Below are positions 19,174-29,228 of a stretch of 64,000 nucleotides of DNA, in pieces. Numbering within the stretch: the first letter of the stretch is position 1; every line of letters begins with the position of its first letter. Source of the stretch: Hyphomicrobiales bacterium (GTDB lineage Bacteria; Pseudomonadota; Alphaproteobacteria; Rhizobiales; Xanthobacteraceae). Location: NCBI GenBank assembly GCA_013911975.1, contig JACESF010000011.1, forward strand, positions 1 to 64,000. Reading direction: 5' to 3'. The notes under the pieces were generated by a model that saw only the letters and a program-made list of their open reading frames with translations, had not been told where the DNA came from and did not search any database. Made by a program: the position numbers and the translations under genes.

Positions 19174-19881
19174 ATGGCCGGGAAGCCCGACGACGGTCTT
19201 GCGGAAGCGGCGCCGCACTTCCACGGCCATCGGGAACGGCTTCGCACGCGCTTTCGGGAAGCGGGTGCGACGGCGCTGGCCGATTATGAATTGCTGGAGT
19301 TGGTCCTGTTCCGGGCCATTCCCCGCCGCGACGTGAAGCCCATCGCCAAGGCCCTGGTGGACCGGTTCGGCTCGTTCGCCGAAGTGGTGGGCGCACCCGC
19401 CGGGCTGTTGGAAGAAATTCCCGGCGTCACGGCGTCCGTCGTGACGGAGCTGAAGGTGGTGGAGGCGGCCGCCCACCGCATCGCGCGCGGGCAGGTGAAG
19501 CGCCGCCCGGTCCTGTCCTCCTGGAGCGCCGTGATCGAATATTGCCGCACCTCCATGGCGTTCGCGGAGCGCGAGCAGGTGCGGGTGCTGTTCCTCGACA
19601 AGCGCAACCAGCTCATCGCCGACGAAGTGGTGCAGACCGGCACCGTGGACCACGCCCCGGTCTATCCGCGCGAGGTGATCAAGCGGGCCCTGGAGGTTTC
19701 GGCCAGCGCGCTCGTGCTCTGCCATAACCATCCCTCTGGCGATCCGACCCCGTCGCGCGCCGACATCGACATGACCCGCAAGATCATCGACATGGCCAAG
19801 CCCCTGGGCATCGAGGTCCATGACCACATCATCGTGGGCAAGGACGGCCATGCGAGCCTGAAGGGCCTGCGCCTGATCTGA
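19174..19881 (+). CDS. radC: RadC-family JAB-domain protein
   Basis: A 235-residue RadC/DUF2466 protein with an N-terminal helix-hairpin-helix-like region (about residues 60-85, [20 protein letters not shown]) and a C-terminal MPN/JAB metal site: the family pattern [13 protein letters not shown] is at about 188-200. RadC was once thought a repair protein; its function is now unclear. It is 5 bases after map. Confidence 0.93.
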   Translation: MAGKPDDGLAEAAPHFHGHRERLRTRFREAGATALADYELLELVLFRAIPRRDVKPIAKALVDRFGSFAEVVGAPAGLLEEIPGVTASVVTELKVVEAAAHRIARGQVKRRPVLSSWSAVIEYCRTSMAFAEREQVRVLFLDKRNQLIADEVVQTGTVDHAPVYPREVIKRALEVSASALVLCHNHPSGDPTPSRADIDMTRKIIDMAKPLGIEVHDHIIVGKDGHASLKGLRLI

Positions 19882-20019
19882 CGGGCGGCCGCCCCGGGCC
19901 ATGCGCCGAGGGCGGCGCGAGGGGTGTCCTCACATCACCGGAATGCACTTGCGGGCGAGGCGGATGCGTCGCCGCGCAGCGCCGCGCGCGCCTTCGCCGC
20001 CTCTTCCCCGGACCGGACA

Positions 20020-20050
20020 TAAAAAAAAGCGCCGCGCGTGAGCGCGGCGC
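20020..20050 (-). terminator. rho-independent terminator of the porin gene
   Basis: On the minus strand GGCGCCGCGC-TCAC-GCGCGGCGC is followed by eight T residues. It lies 40 bases after the porin stop codon. Confidence 0.92.
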
Positions 20051-20089
20051 CTTGGAAGGTGCCTGCGCGGCTAGGCCGCGCGGGCGAGG

Positions 20090-20974
20090 TCACTTGAGAG
20101 CGTTCAGCGAAGTCGCGAACGAAAGGGAGGCGATGAACTTGTCGCCGCAGCCATTGTAGATGCCGATCATGTAGGCGCAGTTGTTCTCGGAGAGGTCCGA
20201 GCCAGAGTAGCGCAGATCGAGGGTGGCGGCCTTGTAGGTGAAGCCGACGCCGACATTCCACCAGCTGTAGCCGGAGATCTGCTCGTTCACGGTGACGACC
20301 GACGGGCCGACCACGTAGGTCACGTCGTAGTTGAAGGCGCTGGTGGACAGCCACTGATAGCCGTACTCGCCCGACAGGTACCAGCCGAAGTCGCCGCCGG
20401 GGCCGAAGGCCGGGAGCGGAACCTTCGCGGTGGCCGACAGCGCGGTGCCGTCGGTGCCGGTGGCGTACATGTCGCTGGTCCAGAACAGGTTCACGCCGAC
20501 GGTCAGCCAGGGCGCGACCACATAGCTGGGCTTCGCGTAGATTTCCCAGTAGTTGTAGTCGGTGGAGCTGAGGCCGACGCTGTCCGTGCCGCCGGGGAAC
20601 GTGTAGTACACGCCGCCGACATCCATGGTGAAGGCGCCCCAGGTGTGGCGCAGGCCGCCGGCGAAGTCGACTTCGAGCGAGCTATTGCCGTCGACCTGGA
20701 AGTTCTCGACCCAGCTCTGGTTGGAGGCCCACACGTTCAGGTAGACCCAGTCGAACATCTGGAGCTCGACGTAGCCCTGGATGGCCGGGTTGTTGTTGGT
20801 CTGGCTGATACCGCGGAACACGTAGTCGGAAGTGCCCGTCACGCCGAAGGCGATGTCAAACACCGGCGGCGGCGGAGGCGCCACAACAGCCTTCACCGGG
20901 ACGGACAGGTCGGCGGCGGAGGCCGCGCCAGCGATCATCATGCTGGCAGCAGCGGCGACAGCGAGCTTCTTCAT
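20090..20974 (-). CDS. TorF-family putative outer membrane porin
   Basis: A 294-residue outer membrane protein. It has a signal peptide (residues 1-21, MKKLAVAAAASMMIAGAASA), a proline-rich linker (PPPPP near 34-38), and a beta-barrel of alternating aromatic strands beginning FGVTGTSDYVFRGISQT, the hallmark of the conserved TorF/gcw_chp family. It ends in an aromatic-poor LNALK. Members form channels of unknown specificity. The start at 20974 is set by the signal peptide, although the frame stays open upstream. A strong terminator follows at 20020-20050 and a perfect palindrome lies 127 bases before the start. Confidence 0.9.
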   Translation of the reverse strand: MKKLAVAAAASMMIAGAASAADLSVPVKAVVAPPPPPVFDIAFGVTGTSDYVFRGISQTNNNPAIQGYVELQMFDWVYLNVWASNQSWVENFQVDGNSSLEVDFAGGLRHTWGAFTMDVGGVYYTFPGGTDSVGLSSTDYNYWEIYAKPSYVVAPWLTVGVNLFWTSDMYATGTDGTALSATAKVPLPAFGPGGDFGWYLSGEYGYQWLSTSAFNYDVTYVVGPSVVTVNEQISGYSWWNVGVGFTYKAATLDLRYSGSDLSENNCAYMIGIYNGCGDKFIASLSFATSLNALK

Positions 20975-21189
20975 AGATTGGGACCCCCAATGAATTTCTG
21001 CCCAGATTGAGACCAAATTTATCCACCTTCTCCAATGTGAAAAATCGGGCAAGAATTGCTCAAAAATTATACAAACCCGCATGAATGCTGAATTCTCAAT
21101 GTTGCACTTGTGCAACAAGGTGGAGGAAGTGGAGGGATTGCAACCTGTGAAGGGGTCAAAATGCCCCAGGGAAGCCGGTTTGTAGGCTT
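20975..21189 (-). promoter_or_regulatory. AT-rich promoter region of the porin
   Basis: The 215 bases upstream of the porin are much more AT-rich than the rest of the window, with runs such as TTTTTGAGCAATTCTTG and ATAATTTTTGAGC on the minus strand, as expected of a strong promoter and long leader. It includes the palindrome at 21101-21116. Confidence 0.5.
21101..21116. promoter_or_regulatory. palindrome GTTGCAC-TT-GTGCAAC
   Basis: A perfect 7-bp inverted repeat with a 2-base centre, 127 bases before the porin start. Its size and symmetry fit a dimeric-regulator operator. GTGCAAC also resembles TTGCAC-type boxes, so a promoter role is possible. Confidence 0.45.
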
Positions 21190-22023
21190 TCAGGGGCGAA
21201 CGAGGAGGAGCGGACGGCCCCGCTCCGGGGTCTTCGCCCAGGTGCCATCCTCCTGTCGCGCGAATCGCAGCGCGGGCTGGCCGGCGGCGGATGTCACCAC
21301 CACATTGCCCCCTTCGAGGCGCCAGGTGGCGGCGGCGAATTCGGCGAGCGGGGGCGCGCAACCCTCCGCCACCTGCACCTTGCGGCTCCCGCCCGCCGCG
21401 GGGAGGTCGGTCAGGGACCAGCGGCAGAGCATCGGCGCGCCGACGCTGCGGAACAATTGCCAGTCGCCCAGCATCTCCTCGGGCGCGGCCTCCAGGCCGG
21501 CGAGCGCGCTGGGCGGGGCGAGGAAATAGACGCCGTCGCCGTCGCGCAGCGCCTCGTAGCTGCCCCCCGTCGCCTCCGTGAATTCCGCGATCGTGCGGCC
21601 CTCCGCGCCCGTGAGGCGGATGGAGCCGGACGGGTCGGGCCCCCAGGCCAGAACCTGGGTCATGAAGGGAATGGCGCCGCAAGCATCGTGGGCGCGGTCG
21701 AGCGCGAAGCCGCCTGCGGCAGGCTCGGCGACGAGCGTCACGGTGCAGCTTCGCGTCCCGTCGGCGCTGGCGAGTTGGAACGTGCCCGCCACCTTCTGGG
21801 CGGTCGCCAGGACGGCGGGGTCCACCTTCGGCGCGGCGGCCTGCGGGCGGGCCGCCTCCGGCTTGGTCGCATCCGGCTTGGCGGGAGCGGGACGGGCGGG
21901 CGCGGGCTTGGAGGCCGCCGCGCCGGGCTTCGCGGCGTCCGGCTTGGACGGCGTTTGCGCGAGAACCGGCGCCGTCAGTGCGGCGCCGAGAAGCAGGGCG
22001 GAGAGGACAAGCACGAACCGCAT
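21190..22023 (-). CDS. exported protein with two Inh/AprI-like domains
   Basis: A 277-residue secreted protein. After a signal peptide (residues 1-22, ending VLAQ) comes a Pro/Ala/Lys-rich linker (24-67), then two similar units: residues about 75-165 (AGTFQLASADGTRSCTVTL ... DACG ... RTIAEFTEA) and about 180-270 (LGDWQLFRSVGAPMLCRWSL ... GCAPPLA ... PALRFARQEDG). Each has the G-x-[WF]-x-L start, a paired cysteine and the final aromatic strand of the Inh protease-inhibitor (AprI/Omp19) fold. Such proteins inhibit secreted metalloproteases or host proteases. No protease gene is nearby. Lipobox absent, so probably soluble in the periplasm. Confidence 0.75.
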   Translation of the reverse strand: MRFVLVLSALLLGAALTAPVLAQTPSKPDAAKPGAAASKPAPARPAPAKPDATKPEAARPQAAAPKVDPAVLATAQKVAGTFQLASADGTRSCTVTLVAEPAAGGFALDRAHDACGAIPFMTQVLAWGPDPSGSIRLTGAEGRTIAEFTEATGGSYEALRDGDGVYFLAPPSALAGLEAAPEEMLGDWQLFRSVGAPMLCRWSLTDLPAAGGSRKVQVAEGCAPPLAEFAAATWRLEGGNVVVTSAAGQPALRFARQEDGTWAKTPERGRPLLLVRP

Positions 22024-22093
22024 GGGCCAACGCTAGCGCAGGCCGGGGCGGCCGTGAAGTTGCGGCTACCCCGGAGCGCGTTCCGCAGCGCCC

Positions 22094-23098
22094 TCAGGGG
22101 CGCGGCCAGGGCGTTTCCGCCACGGGCGTCACCGGGCCCTTGCCCGCGAACCACCCCACCACATTGTCCACCACCAATTGGCCCATGGCGCCCCGGGTGT
22201 GGTGGGTGGAGGAGCCCACGTGGGGCAGCAGCACCACGTTGTCGAGGGCGAGCAGCGCTTCCGGCACGTGCGGCTCGCTGGCGAACACGTCCAGCCCCGC
22301 CGCGCGGATGGTGCGGTTCACCAGTGCCTCGACCAGGGCGGGCTCGTCCACCACGGTGCCGCGCGCCACATTGACGAGGATGCCGTCCGGGCCGAGCGCG
22401 GCCAGCACCTCGCGCCCCACCAGCCCCTTCGTCGCCGGCCCGCCGGGCAGGATCAGCACCAGGGTGTCCACGGCCCGCGCCAGCTCGATGAGGTCGGGAT
22501 AATGGCGGTAGGCCACGCCCGGCGCCGGGTTGCGGCTGTGATAGGCCACCGGCACGCCGAACGCGTCCAGCCGCCGGGCGATGGCCTGCCCGATGCGTCC
22601 CATGCCCACGAGGCCCACGGTGCGGGTGCGCAGCGAGGTGCCGAGCGGGTAGGGCGCCTCCAGCCACCGGCCCGCGCGCAGGTAGCGGTCCGCCTGGGGG
22701 ATCTCGCGCACGGTGGCCAGAAGCAGGCCGAGCGTGAGGTCGGCCACCTCCTCGTTGAGCACATCAGGGGTGTTCGTGACCATCACGCCGCGCCGGCCCG
22801 CTGCGGCGGCGTCCACCGTGTCGTAGCCCACGCCGAAATTGGCGACGATCTCCAGGCGCGGCAGGCGCGCCATCAGCGCGTCGGTCACGGGCCGCGCTCC
22901 GCGCGTCAGGATGCCACGCACGTCCGCACCGTGGATCTCGACGGCCTCGTCGAAGCCGTCCGCGCCCACCAGACGGAAGCGGTCCGCGAGCTGCCGCTCC
23001 ACCACGGCGGGCATGACGGAGCCGGTCTGGAGCAGGAGGGGAAGGGTCTCTTCAGGCACGTGCGACTCGGCTTTCGAGGAAGGGGTTTCGGCGGACAT
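22094..23098 (-). CDS. 2-hydroxyacid dehydrogenase
   Basis: A D-isomer-specific 2-hydroxyacid dehydrogenase, 334 residues. The NAD(P)-binding motif is GLVGMGRIGQAIA near residues 165-177, and the catalytic Arg-Glu-His set can be placed in NVARGTVVDEPAL (Arg), the aspartate/glutamate following FASEPHVPEALL and the LLPHVGSSTH histidine near 300. Members of this branch reduce glyoxylate or hydroxypyruvate. The start at 23098 has AAAGGA about 15 bases before it. It diverges from the ABC transporter operon, sharing the 190-base promoter region, so it may act on a product of the imported substrate. Confidence 0.9.
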   Translation of the reverse strand: MSAETPSSKAESHVPEETLPLLLQTGSVMPAVVERQLADRFRLVGADGFDEAVEIHGADVRGILTRGARPVTDALMARLPRLEIVANFGVGYDTVDAAAAGRRGVMVTNTPDVLNEEVADLTLGLLLATVREIPQADRYLRAGRWLEAPYPLGTSLRTRTVGLVGMGRIGQAIARRLDAFGVPVAYHSRNPAPGVAYRHYPDLIELARAVDTLVLILPGGPATKGLVGREVLAALGPDGILVNVARGTVVDEPALVEALVNRTIRAAGLDVFASEPHVPEALLALDNVVLLPHVGSSTHHTRGAMGQLVVDNVVGWFAGKGPVTPVAETPWPRP

Positions 23099-23291
23099 TT
23101 CCGATCTCGTCCTTTCGTTCAATCGTTTTAAAAATCGCTTGATCAGGCGCGGCCCCGGCACCATGATCGCTGCAACGCTCGCTTGAAGGGCGACGCGGCC
23201 GCCGAAGCGTGGCCGCAAAAACAAGGCCGGGGAGCAGGGTTCGGCCCGCATCTTCGGCCATTCGGGTTGGATGTCCAAGGGTGGAGCGGGA

Positions 23292-24365
<1,074 letters not shown>

Positions 24366-24444
24366 CGACCCCAAAGACCGCGCCGGAAACCGGACGCGGC
24401 GGGGAAGATGAGTGAACGACGACAGATCGTTTGGGAGGAACGCC

Positions 24445-25761
24445 ATGACCATTTCGAGACGCGACCTATTGGTGGCGGGTGCGGGCCTTGCGGGCGCCGC
24501 GGCGCTTCCGGGCTTCACCCCCGGCGCCTTTGCGCAGGGCGCTGCCATGCCGGACTTCAAGCCGGAGCCGGGCGCGAGCCTGCGCGTGCTGCGCTGGTCG
24601 CCCTTCGTGAAGGGTGAGGAAGAAGCCTGGATCGCCAACACCAAGAAGTTCACCGAGGCCACCGGCATCGAGGTGCGCATCGACAAGGAAAGCTGGGAAG
24701 ACATCCGCCCCAAGGCGGCGGTGGCGGCCAATGTGGGTTCCGGCCCGGACATCGTCTGGGTGTGGTTCGACGACGCCCAGCAATATCCCGACAAGCTGCT
24801 GGACGTGACCCCGCTGGCCAACGGCCTCGCGGCGAAGTACGGCGGCTGGTACGAGGCGCCCGCCCTCTATGCCAAGAATGACGGCAAGTTCATCGCCCTG
24901 CCGCTGGCCACCATCGGCAATGCGGTGGTCTATCGCGATAGCTGGGTGAAGGAAGCCGGGTTCACCGAGTTCCCGAAGGACACCAAGGCGTTCCTGGAGC
25001 TGGGCAAGGCGCTGAAGGCCAAGGGCCATCCCATGGGCTTCACCCTCGGCCACGGCGTGGGCGACGGCAACAATTTCTGCCACTGGGTGCTGTGGAGCCA
25101 CGGCGGCAAGATGGTGGACGACAACGGCAAGGTGGTGATCAACAGCCCCGAGACCGTGGCGGCGCTGCGCTACATGCGCGAGCTCTATCCCACCTTCATC
25201 CCCGGCACCGAGAGCTGGCTGGACGTGAACAACAACCGCGCGTTCCTCGCCGGTGAAATCTCCGTCACGGCCAACGGCGTCTCGGTCTATTACGGCGCGA
25301 AGAACGATCCCAAGCTCGCCGACATGGCGGCGGACATGCGCTCCACCAACTTCCCCATCGGCCCGGTGGGCAAGGAGGCGGAGCTTCACCAGACCACGTC
25401 CGCCTGCATCTTCAAGTACACGAAGTTCCCGCAGGCGGCGCAGGCCTACATGGCCTTCATGTTCGACGCGCCGCAGATGAATGCCTGGATCAAGGGCGCC
25501 AGCGCCTATTGCTGCCAGACGCTCAAGGCGTTCGCCGCCAACCCCGTGTGGACCGACAACCCGATCCACAAGCCCTATTCCCGTGCGTCCGAGACGCTGC
25601 GGCCCAACGGCTATTCCGGCCCGCTCGGCCCGCAATCGGCCGCGGCCATGGCGGACTGGATCGTGGTGGACATGGTGGCGGAGGCCGCCACCGGCCAGCG
25701 CACGCCTGAAGAGGCGGCGCGCCGCGCCGAGCTGCGGGCGAACCGCATCTATCGCGGCTGA
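24445..25761 (+). CDS. ABC transporter extracellular substrate-binding protein
   Basis: A 438-residue family 1 solute-binding protein. The N-terminus MTISRRDLLVAGAGLAGAA is a Tat signal (SRRDLL), so it is probably folded and exported through TatABC. Sequence is consistent with a sugar- or polyol-binding protein (SYWEDIRPKAAVAANVG-like N-lobe, LAGEISVTANGVSVYYG middle). GGGAGGAA is well placed before the ATG at 24445; an earlier in-frame ATG at 24412 lacks this. The ligand cannot be deduced. Confidence 0.92.
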   Translation: MTISRRDLLVAGAGLAGAAALPGFTPGAFAQGAAMPDFKPEPGASLRVLRWSPFVKGEEEAWIANTKKFTEATGIEVRIDKESWEDIRPKAAVAANVGSGPDIVWVWFDDAQQYPDKLLDVTPLANGLAAKYGGWYEAPALYAKNDGKFIALPLATIGNAVVYRDSWVKEAGFTEFPKDTKAFLELGKALKAKGHPMGFTLGHGVGDGNNFCHWVLWSHGGKMVDDNGKVVINSPETVAALRYMRELYPTFIPGTESWLDVNNNRAFLAGEISVTANGVSVYYGAKNDPKLADMAADMRSTNFPIGPVGKEAELHQTTSACIFKYTKFPQAAQAYMAFMFDAPQMNAWIKGASAYCCQTLKAFAANPVWTDNPIHKPYSRASETLRPNGYSGPLGPQSAAAMADWIVVDMVAEAATGQRTPEEAARRAELRANRIYRG

Positions 25762-25877
25762 GCCTGCGCGCCGCCCCGCCTCGTCAGGGCGGGCGGGGCG
25801 GCGTTCCTCTCTTCGCAATCGTGGTGCCCCCATCCGGGGCCGGTCCGCCGCGCGGGCCGCTGGGGAGATTTCGCGTT

Positions 25878-26816
25878 ATGGCCGATGTGACTGCCGGCGC
25901 AGCCGGGCGCAGGAGCTGGTGGTCGGGCATCGGGCAGGGACGCCATGTGCTCGGCCTCCTCTTCCTTTTGCCCGCGGCCGTGTTCCTGCTCCTGTTCCTC
26001 ACCTATCCGCTGGGCCTCGGCGTCTGGCTGGGCTTCACCGACACGCGCATCGGCCGCGCGGGCAGCTTCGTGGGCCTGGAGAATTACGAGCTGCTGTGGA
26101 TCGACAGCGTGTTCTGGCTCGCGGTGTTCAACACGCTCCTCTACACGATCGGCGCCTCCATCCTGAAGTTCGCGCTCGGCCTCTGGCTGGCCCTGCTGCT
26201 GAACCAGCACCTGCCGTTCAAGTCCTTCTTCCGCGCCGTGGTTCTGCTGCCCTGGGTGGTGCCCACCGTGCTGTCGGCCATCGCCTTCTGGTGGATCTTC
26301 GACGCCCAGTTCTCGATCATCTCCTGGGCGCTCATCAAGCTCGGCCTCATCGACCACAACATCAACTTCCTGGGCGACACCACCAATGCCCGGATCTCCG
26401 TGATCGCCGCAAATGTGTGGCGCGGCATCCCGTTCGTCGCCATCTCGCTGCTGGCGGGGCTCCAGACCATCCCCCAGTCCCTGCATGAAGCGGCGACCCT
26501 GGACGGGGCCAGCGGCTGGCAGCGCTTCCGCTACATCACCCTGCCCATGCTTTCGCCCATCATCGCTGTCGTGATGACCTTCTCGGTGCTGTTCACCTTC
26601 ACCGACTTCCAGCTCATCTACGTGCTCACCCGCGGCGGGCCGCTGAACGCCACCCACCTCATGGCGACGCTGTCCTTCCAGCGGGCCATTCCCGGCGGGC
26701 AACTGGGCGAGGGCGCGGCCATCGCGGTGGCCATGATCCCGTTCCTGCTGTCGGCGATCCTGTTCAGCTATTTCGGCCTTCAGCGCCGCAAGTGGCAGCA
26801 GGGCGGGGGCGACTGA
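25878..26816 (+). CDS. sugar ABC transporter permease 1
   Basis: A 312-residue MalF/UgpA-type permease with six hydrophobic segments and the conserved EAA loop (LHEAATLDGASGWQRFRYITLP, about residues 200-220). It pairs with the permease encoded at 26887 and the ATPase at 23292. ATG at 25878 starts after a GGAGATTT stretch. Confidence 0.93.
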   Translation: MADVTAGAAGRRSWWSGIGQGRHVLGLLFLLPAAVFLLLFLTYPLGLGVWLGFTDTRIGRAGSFVGLENYELLWIDSVFWLAVFNTLLYTIGASILKFALGLWLALLLNQHLPFKSFFRAVVLLPWVVPTVLSAIAFWWIFDAQFSIISWALIKLGLIDHNINFLGDTTNARISVIAANVWRGIPFVAISLLAGLQTIPQSLHEAATLDGASGWQRFRYITLPMLSPIIAVVMTFSVLFTFTDFQLIYVLTRGGPLNATHLMATLSFQRAIPGGQLGEGAAIAVAMIPFLLSAILFSYFGLQRRKWQQGGGD

Positions 26817-26886
26817 TGCGCCCTCTCTTCCCCTCCGCCTCCGCGCCCGGCGCGGGTCTTCGCGTCCGGGTGTTCAGGAACGTGCC

Positions 26887-27768
26887 ATGACCGACCAGCC
26901 CCTTACCGACAATTCCACCGGCATGAGCTATCTGGACAGCCTGCCGAGGCGCATGGTCACGGTCTTCCTGCCGCTGCTCGTGTTCGTGTTCGTGCTGCTG
27001 TTCCCGTTCTACTGGATGGCGATCACGGCCGTTAAGCCGAACTTCCAGCTCACCGACTATGCCAATTACTCCCCGCTCTGGGTGGTGGAGCCGACGCTGG
27101 AGCACATCAAGTATCTGCTGTTCGAGACCTCCTATCCGGGCTGGCTCTGGAACACGATGCTGATCTCCTTCTGCGCCACCTTCATCTCCCTGGTGGCCTC
27201 GGTGTTCGCCGCCTATGCCATCGAGCGGCTGCGCTTCCACGGCTCGCGCTGGGTGGGGCTCGGCATCTTCCTCGCCTATCTGGTGCCGCCCTCCATCCTG
27301 TTCATCCCGCTGGCGCTCATGGTGTTCAAGCTGGGCATCTATGACACCAAGCTGGCGCTGATCCTCACCTATCCCACCTTCCTCGTGCCCTTCTCCACCT
27401 GGCTGCTCATGGGCTATTTCCGGTCCATTCCCTACGAGCTCGAGGAATGCGCGCTGGTGGACGGCGCCTCGCGCTGGCAGATCCTCACCAAGGTGCTCCT
27501 GCCCCTGTCGGTGCCGGGCCTCATCTCGGCGGGCATCTTCTCCTTCACCCTGTCCTGGAACGAGTTCATCTACGCGCTCACCTTCATCCAGTCGTCCGAG
27601 AACAAGACCGTGCCGGTGGGCGTGCTCACGGAGCTGGTGCGCTCGGATGTCTATGAATGGGGGGCGCTCATGGCGGGCGCGCTCATCGGCTCGCTGCCGG
27701 TGGTCATCCTCTATTCCTTCTTCGTGGACTATTACGTCTCGTCCATGACCGGGGCGGTGAAGGAATAG
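26887..27768 (+). CDS. sugar ABC transporter permease 2
   Basis: A 293-residue MalG/UgpE-type permease with six transmembrane segments. The EAA loop is seen as YELEECALVDGASRWQILTKVLLP near residues 180-203. It completes the importer begun at 23292. Confidence 0.93.
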   Translation: MTDQPLTDNSTGMSYLDSLPRRMVTVFLPLLVFVFVLLFPFYWMAITAVKPNFQLTDYANYSPLWVVEPTLEHIKYLLFETSYPGWLWNTMLISFCATFISLVASVFAAYAIERLRFHGSRWVGLGIFLAYLVPPSILFIPLALMVFKLGIYDTKLALILTYPTFLVPFSTWLLMGYFRSIPYELEECALVDGASRWQILTKVLLPLSVPGLISAGIFSFTLSWNEFIYALTFIQSSENKTVPVGVLTELVRSDVYEWGALMAGALIGSLPVVILYSFFVDYYVSSMTGAVKE

Positions 27769-27869
27769 GCCTCGCCCGTCGGGGGGGCGCCGGGGCGACC
27801 TTGGGTCAGCCCCCTTGCTCTCCGGCGGAGGGTCTGGCACCTCAGGGGCGTCAGGGCCGGAGAGGTGAG

Positions 27870-28373
27870 ATGGTCGAGAAAGTGGTGGAGGGCATCCTGT
27901 TCCGCAGCCGGTGGCTGATGGCGCCCTTTTATATCGGGCTCATCGTCGCGCTGCTGGTGCTGATGTTCAAGTTCGGGCACGAACTCCTGCACTTCGTGAT
28001 GCACGCCGCCTCCGCCAGCGAGAGCGATGTGATTCTCGGCGTGCTCACGCTGGTGGACCTCACCTTCACCGGCAATCTGGTGCTGATCGTGATCTTCTCG
28101 GGCTACGAGAACTTCGTCTCGAAGATCAATACCGCCGACCATCCCGACTGGCCCGAATGGATGACCAAGGTGGACTTCTCGGGCCTCAAGCAGAAGCTCC
28201 TGGCCTCCATCGTGGCCATCTCGGCCATCGCGCTGCTCAAGTCCTTCATGAACATGAACCCGAGCACCGACACCACCATGATCATGTGGCTGGTGATCAT
28301 CCACATGGTGTTCGTGGTCTCGAGCCTCATCCTCGCCTGGTCCGACCGCATCGGCGGGTCCAGCGCGCACTGA
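27870..28373 (+). CDS. yqhA: UPF0114 (YqhA) membrane protein
   Basis: A 167-residue inner membrane protein of the YqhA family, with four hydrophobic segments (about residues 18-40, 55-78, 112-127, 135-158) and the family motif ...LTFTGNLVLIVIFSGYENFVSKI. Function unknown. GGAGAGGTGAG precedes the ATG at 27870. A perfect hairpin at 28382-28417 separates it from the convergent rimM. Confidence 0.9.
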   Translation: MVEKVVEGILFRSRWLMAPFYIGLIVALLVLMFKFGHELLHFVMHAASASESDVILGVLTLVDLTFTGNLVLIVIFSGYENFVSKINTADHPDWPEWMTKVDFSGLKQKLLASIVAISAIALLKSFMNMNPSTDTTMIMWLVIIHMVFVVSSLILAWSDRIGGSSAH

Positions 28374-28381
28374 GGCGAACT

Positions 28382-28417
28382 GAAGGGATGGATGCGGGGA
28401 ACCGCATCCATCCCTTC
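28382..28417. terminator. perfect 16-bp hairpin between yqhA and rimM
   Basis: GAAGGGATGGATGCGG-GGAA-CCGCATCCATCCCTTC, symmetric between convergent genes. No T-run on either side, but its position fits a bidirectional transcript end. Confidence 0.65.
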
Positions 28418-28441
28418 AGCTTCCCCGAAGAATGAATGCGC

Positions 28442-28978
28442 TCAGTCCTCGCCGGACTCGGCGTCGCCTTCGCGCGCCTCGATCTCGGAGGGCATGTCCA
28501 CCACCACGCGGCGGGCGGCGATGTCCACCAGGGGCACGGCGGCCTTGGTGAAGGGGACGAGCTGGGTCTTGCCGCCGTCCACCGGGGCATATTCCAGGAT
28601 GTCGCCGGCGCCGAAATCGAACATGCCCGTCACCGTGCCGAGCCGCGCGCCCGCGGGGTCTTCCACCGACAGGCCGAGCAGGTCGGCGTGGTAGAAGGTG
28701 TCCTCGTCCTCGGCGGGCGGAAGGGCGTCGCGGGCCACATAGAGATCGGTATTGGTGAGGGTCTCGGCGGCATTGCGGTCGTCCACGCCCTTCAGGCGGG
28801 CGACGAAATGGTCCTTGGCGGCGCGCAGCGTCGTGAGGCGGAACGCCCGCGCGCCCGAGGCGTCGGTCAGCGCATAGTCCAGCAGCGCCGCCGGGTCCTC
28901 CCCGAAGGCGAACAGGCGCACCTCGCCCCGCACGCCATGGGGGGCGCCGATGCGGGCGATGAGGACGCGGTCGGTCAT
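28442..28978 (-). CDS. rimM: 16S rRNA processing protein RimM
   Basis: A 178-residue RimM, which binds ribosomal protein S19 and helps mature the 3' domain of 16S rRNA. The N-terminal domain begins LIARIGAPHGVRGEVRLFAFG and the C-terminal PRC-barrel domain runs from about residue 88 (DTFYHADLLGLSVEDPAG). It lies downstream of ffh and rpsP in the usual order. The tail is acidic (EAREGDAESGED). trmD and rplS, which usually follow, are not here. Confidence 0.95.
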   Translation of the reverse strand: MTDRVLIARIGAPHGVRGEVRLFAFGEDPAALLDYALTDASGARAFRLTTLRAAKDHFVARLKGVDDRNAAETLTNTDLYVARDALPPAEDEDTFYHADLLGLSVEDPAGARLGTVTGMFDFGAGDILEYAPVDGGKTQLVPFTKAAVPLVDIAARRVVVDMPSEIEAREGDAESGED

Positions 28979-29228
28979 GATGCGCTCGAATGGGCTTGAG
29001 GGACGACGGGCCGGAGCATCCGCCGCGAACCGCTTCCCGCCAGGGGAAGGCAGATATCATCGGGCGCGCGGCGCGCTTGGCCCGTGCGGGCGCCCGGTCG
29101 GGCGGCGCCATGCCTCGCAAGGCGGCGCCGGGGATCCGCGCCCCGGCGCCTGACAAGATCAGGCCCCGGGACGGGAAGGAACGGGTCGCACCCCGCATGG
29201 AGCCATGCGGGATGTGCGCAGTCCGGCC
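28979..29228 (-). other. intergenic region between rpsP and rimM
   Basis: A 250-base gap with one clear hairpin (CCCGCATGG-AG-CCATGCGGG, 29192-29211) just after the rpsP stop, without a T-run. It may be a partial terminator or processing site that separates rpsP and rimM expression. No gene is supported. Confidence 0.35.

Noticed and set aside
20975..22030. In-frame extension of the porin upstream through the Inh-like gene
   Set aside because: A signal peptide begins at 20974 and the upstream frame is a shadow of the Inh-like gene with Arg/Gly-rich sequence.
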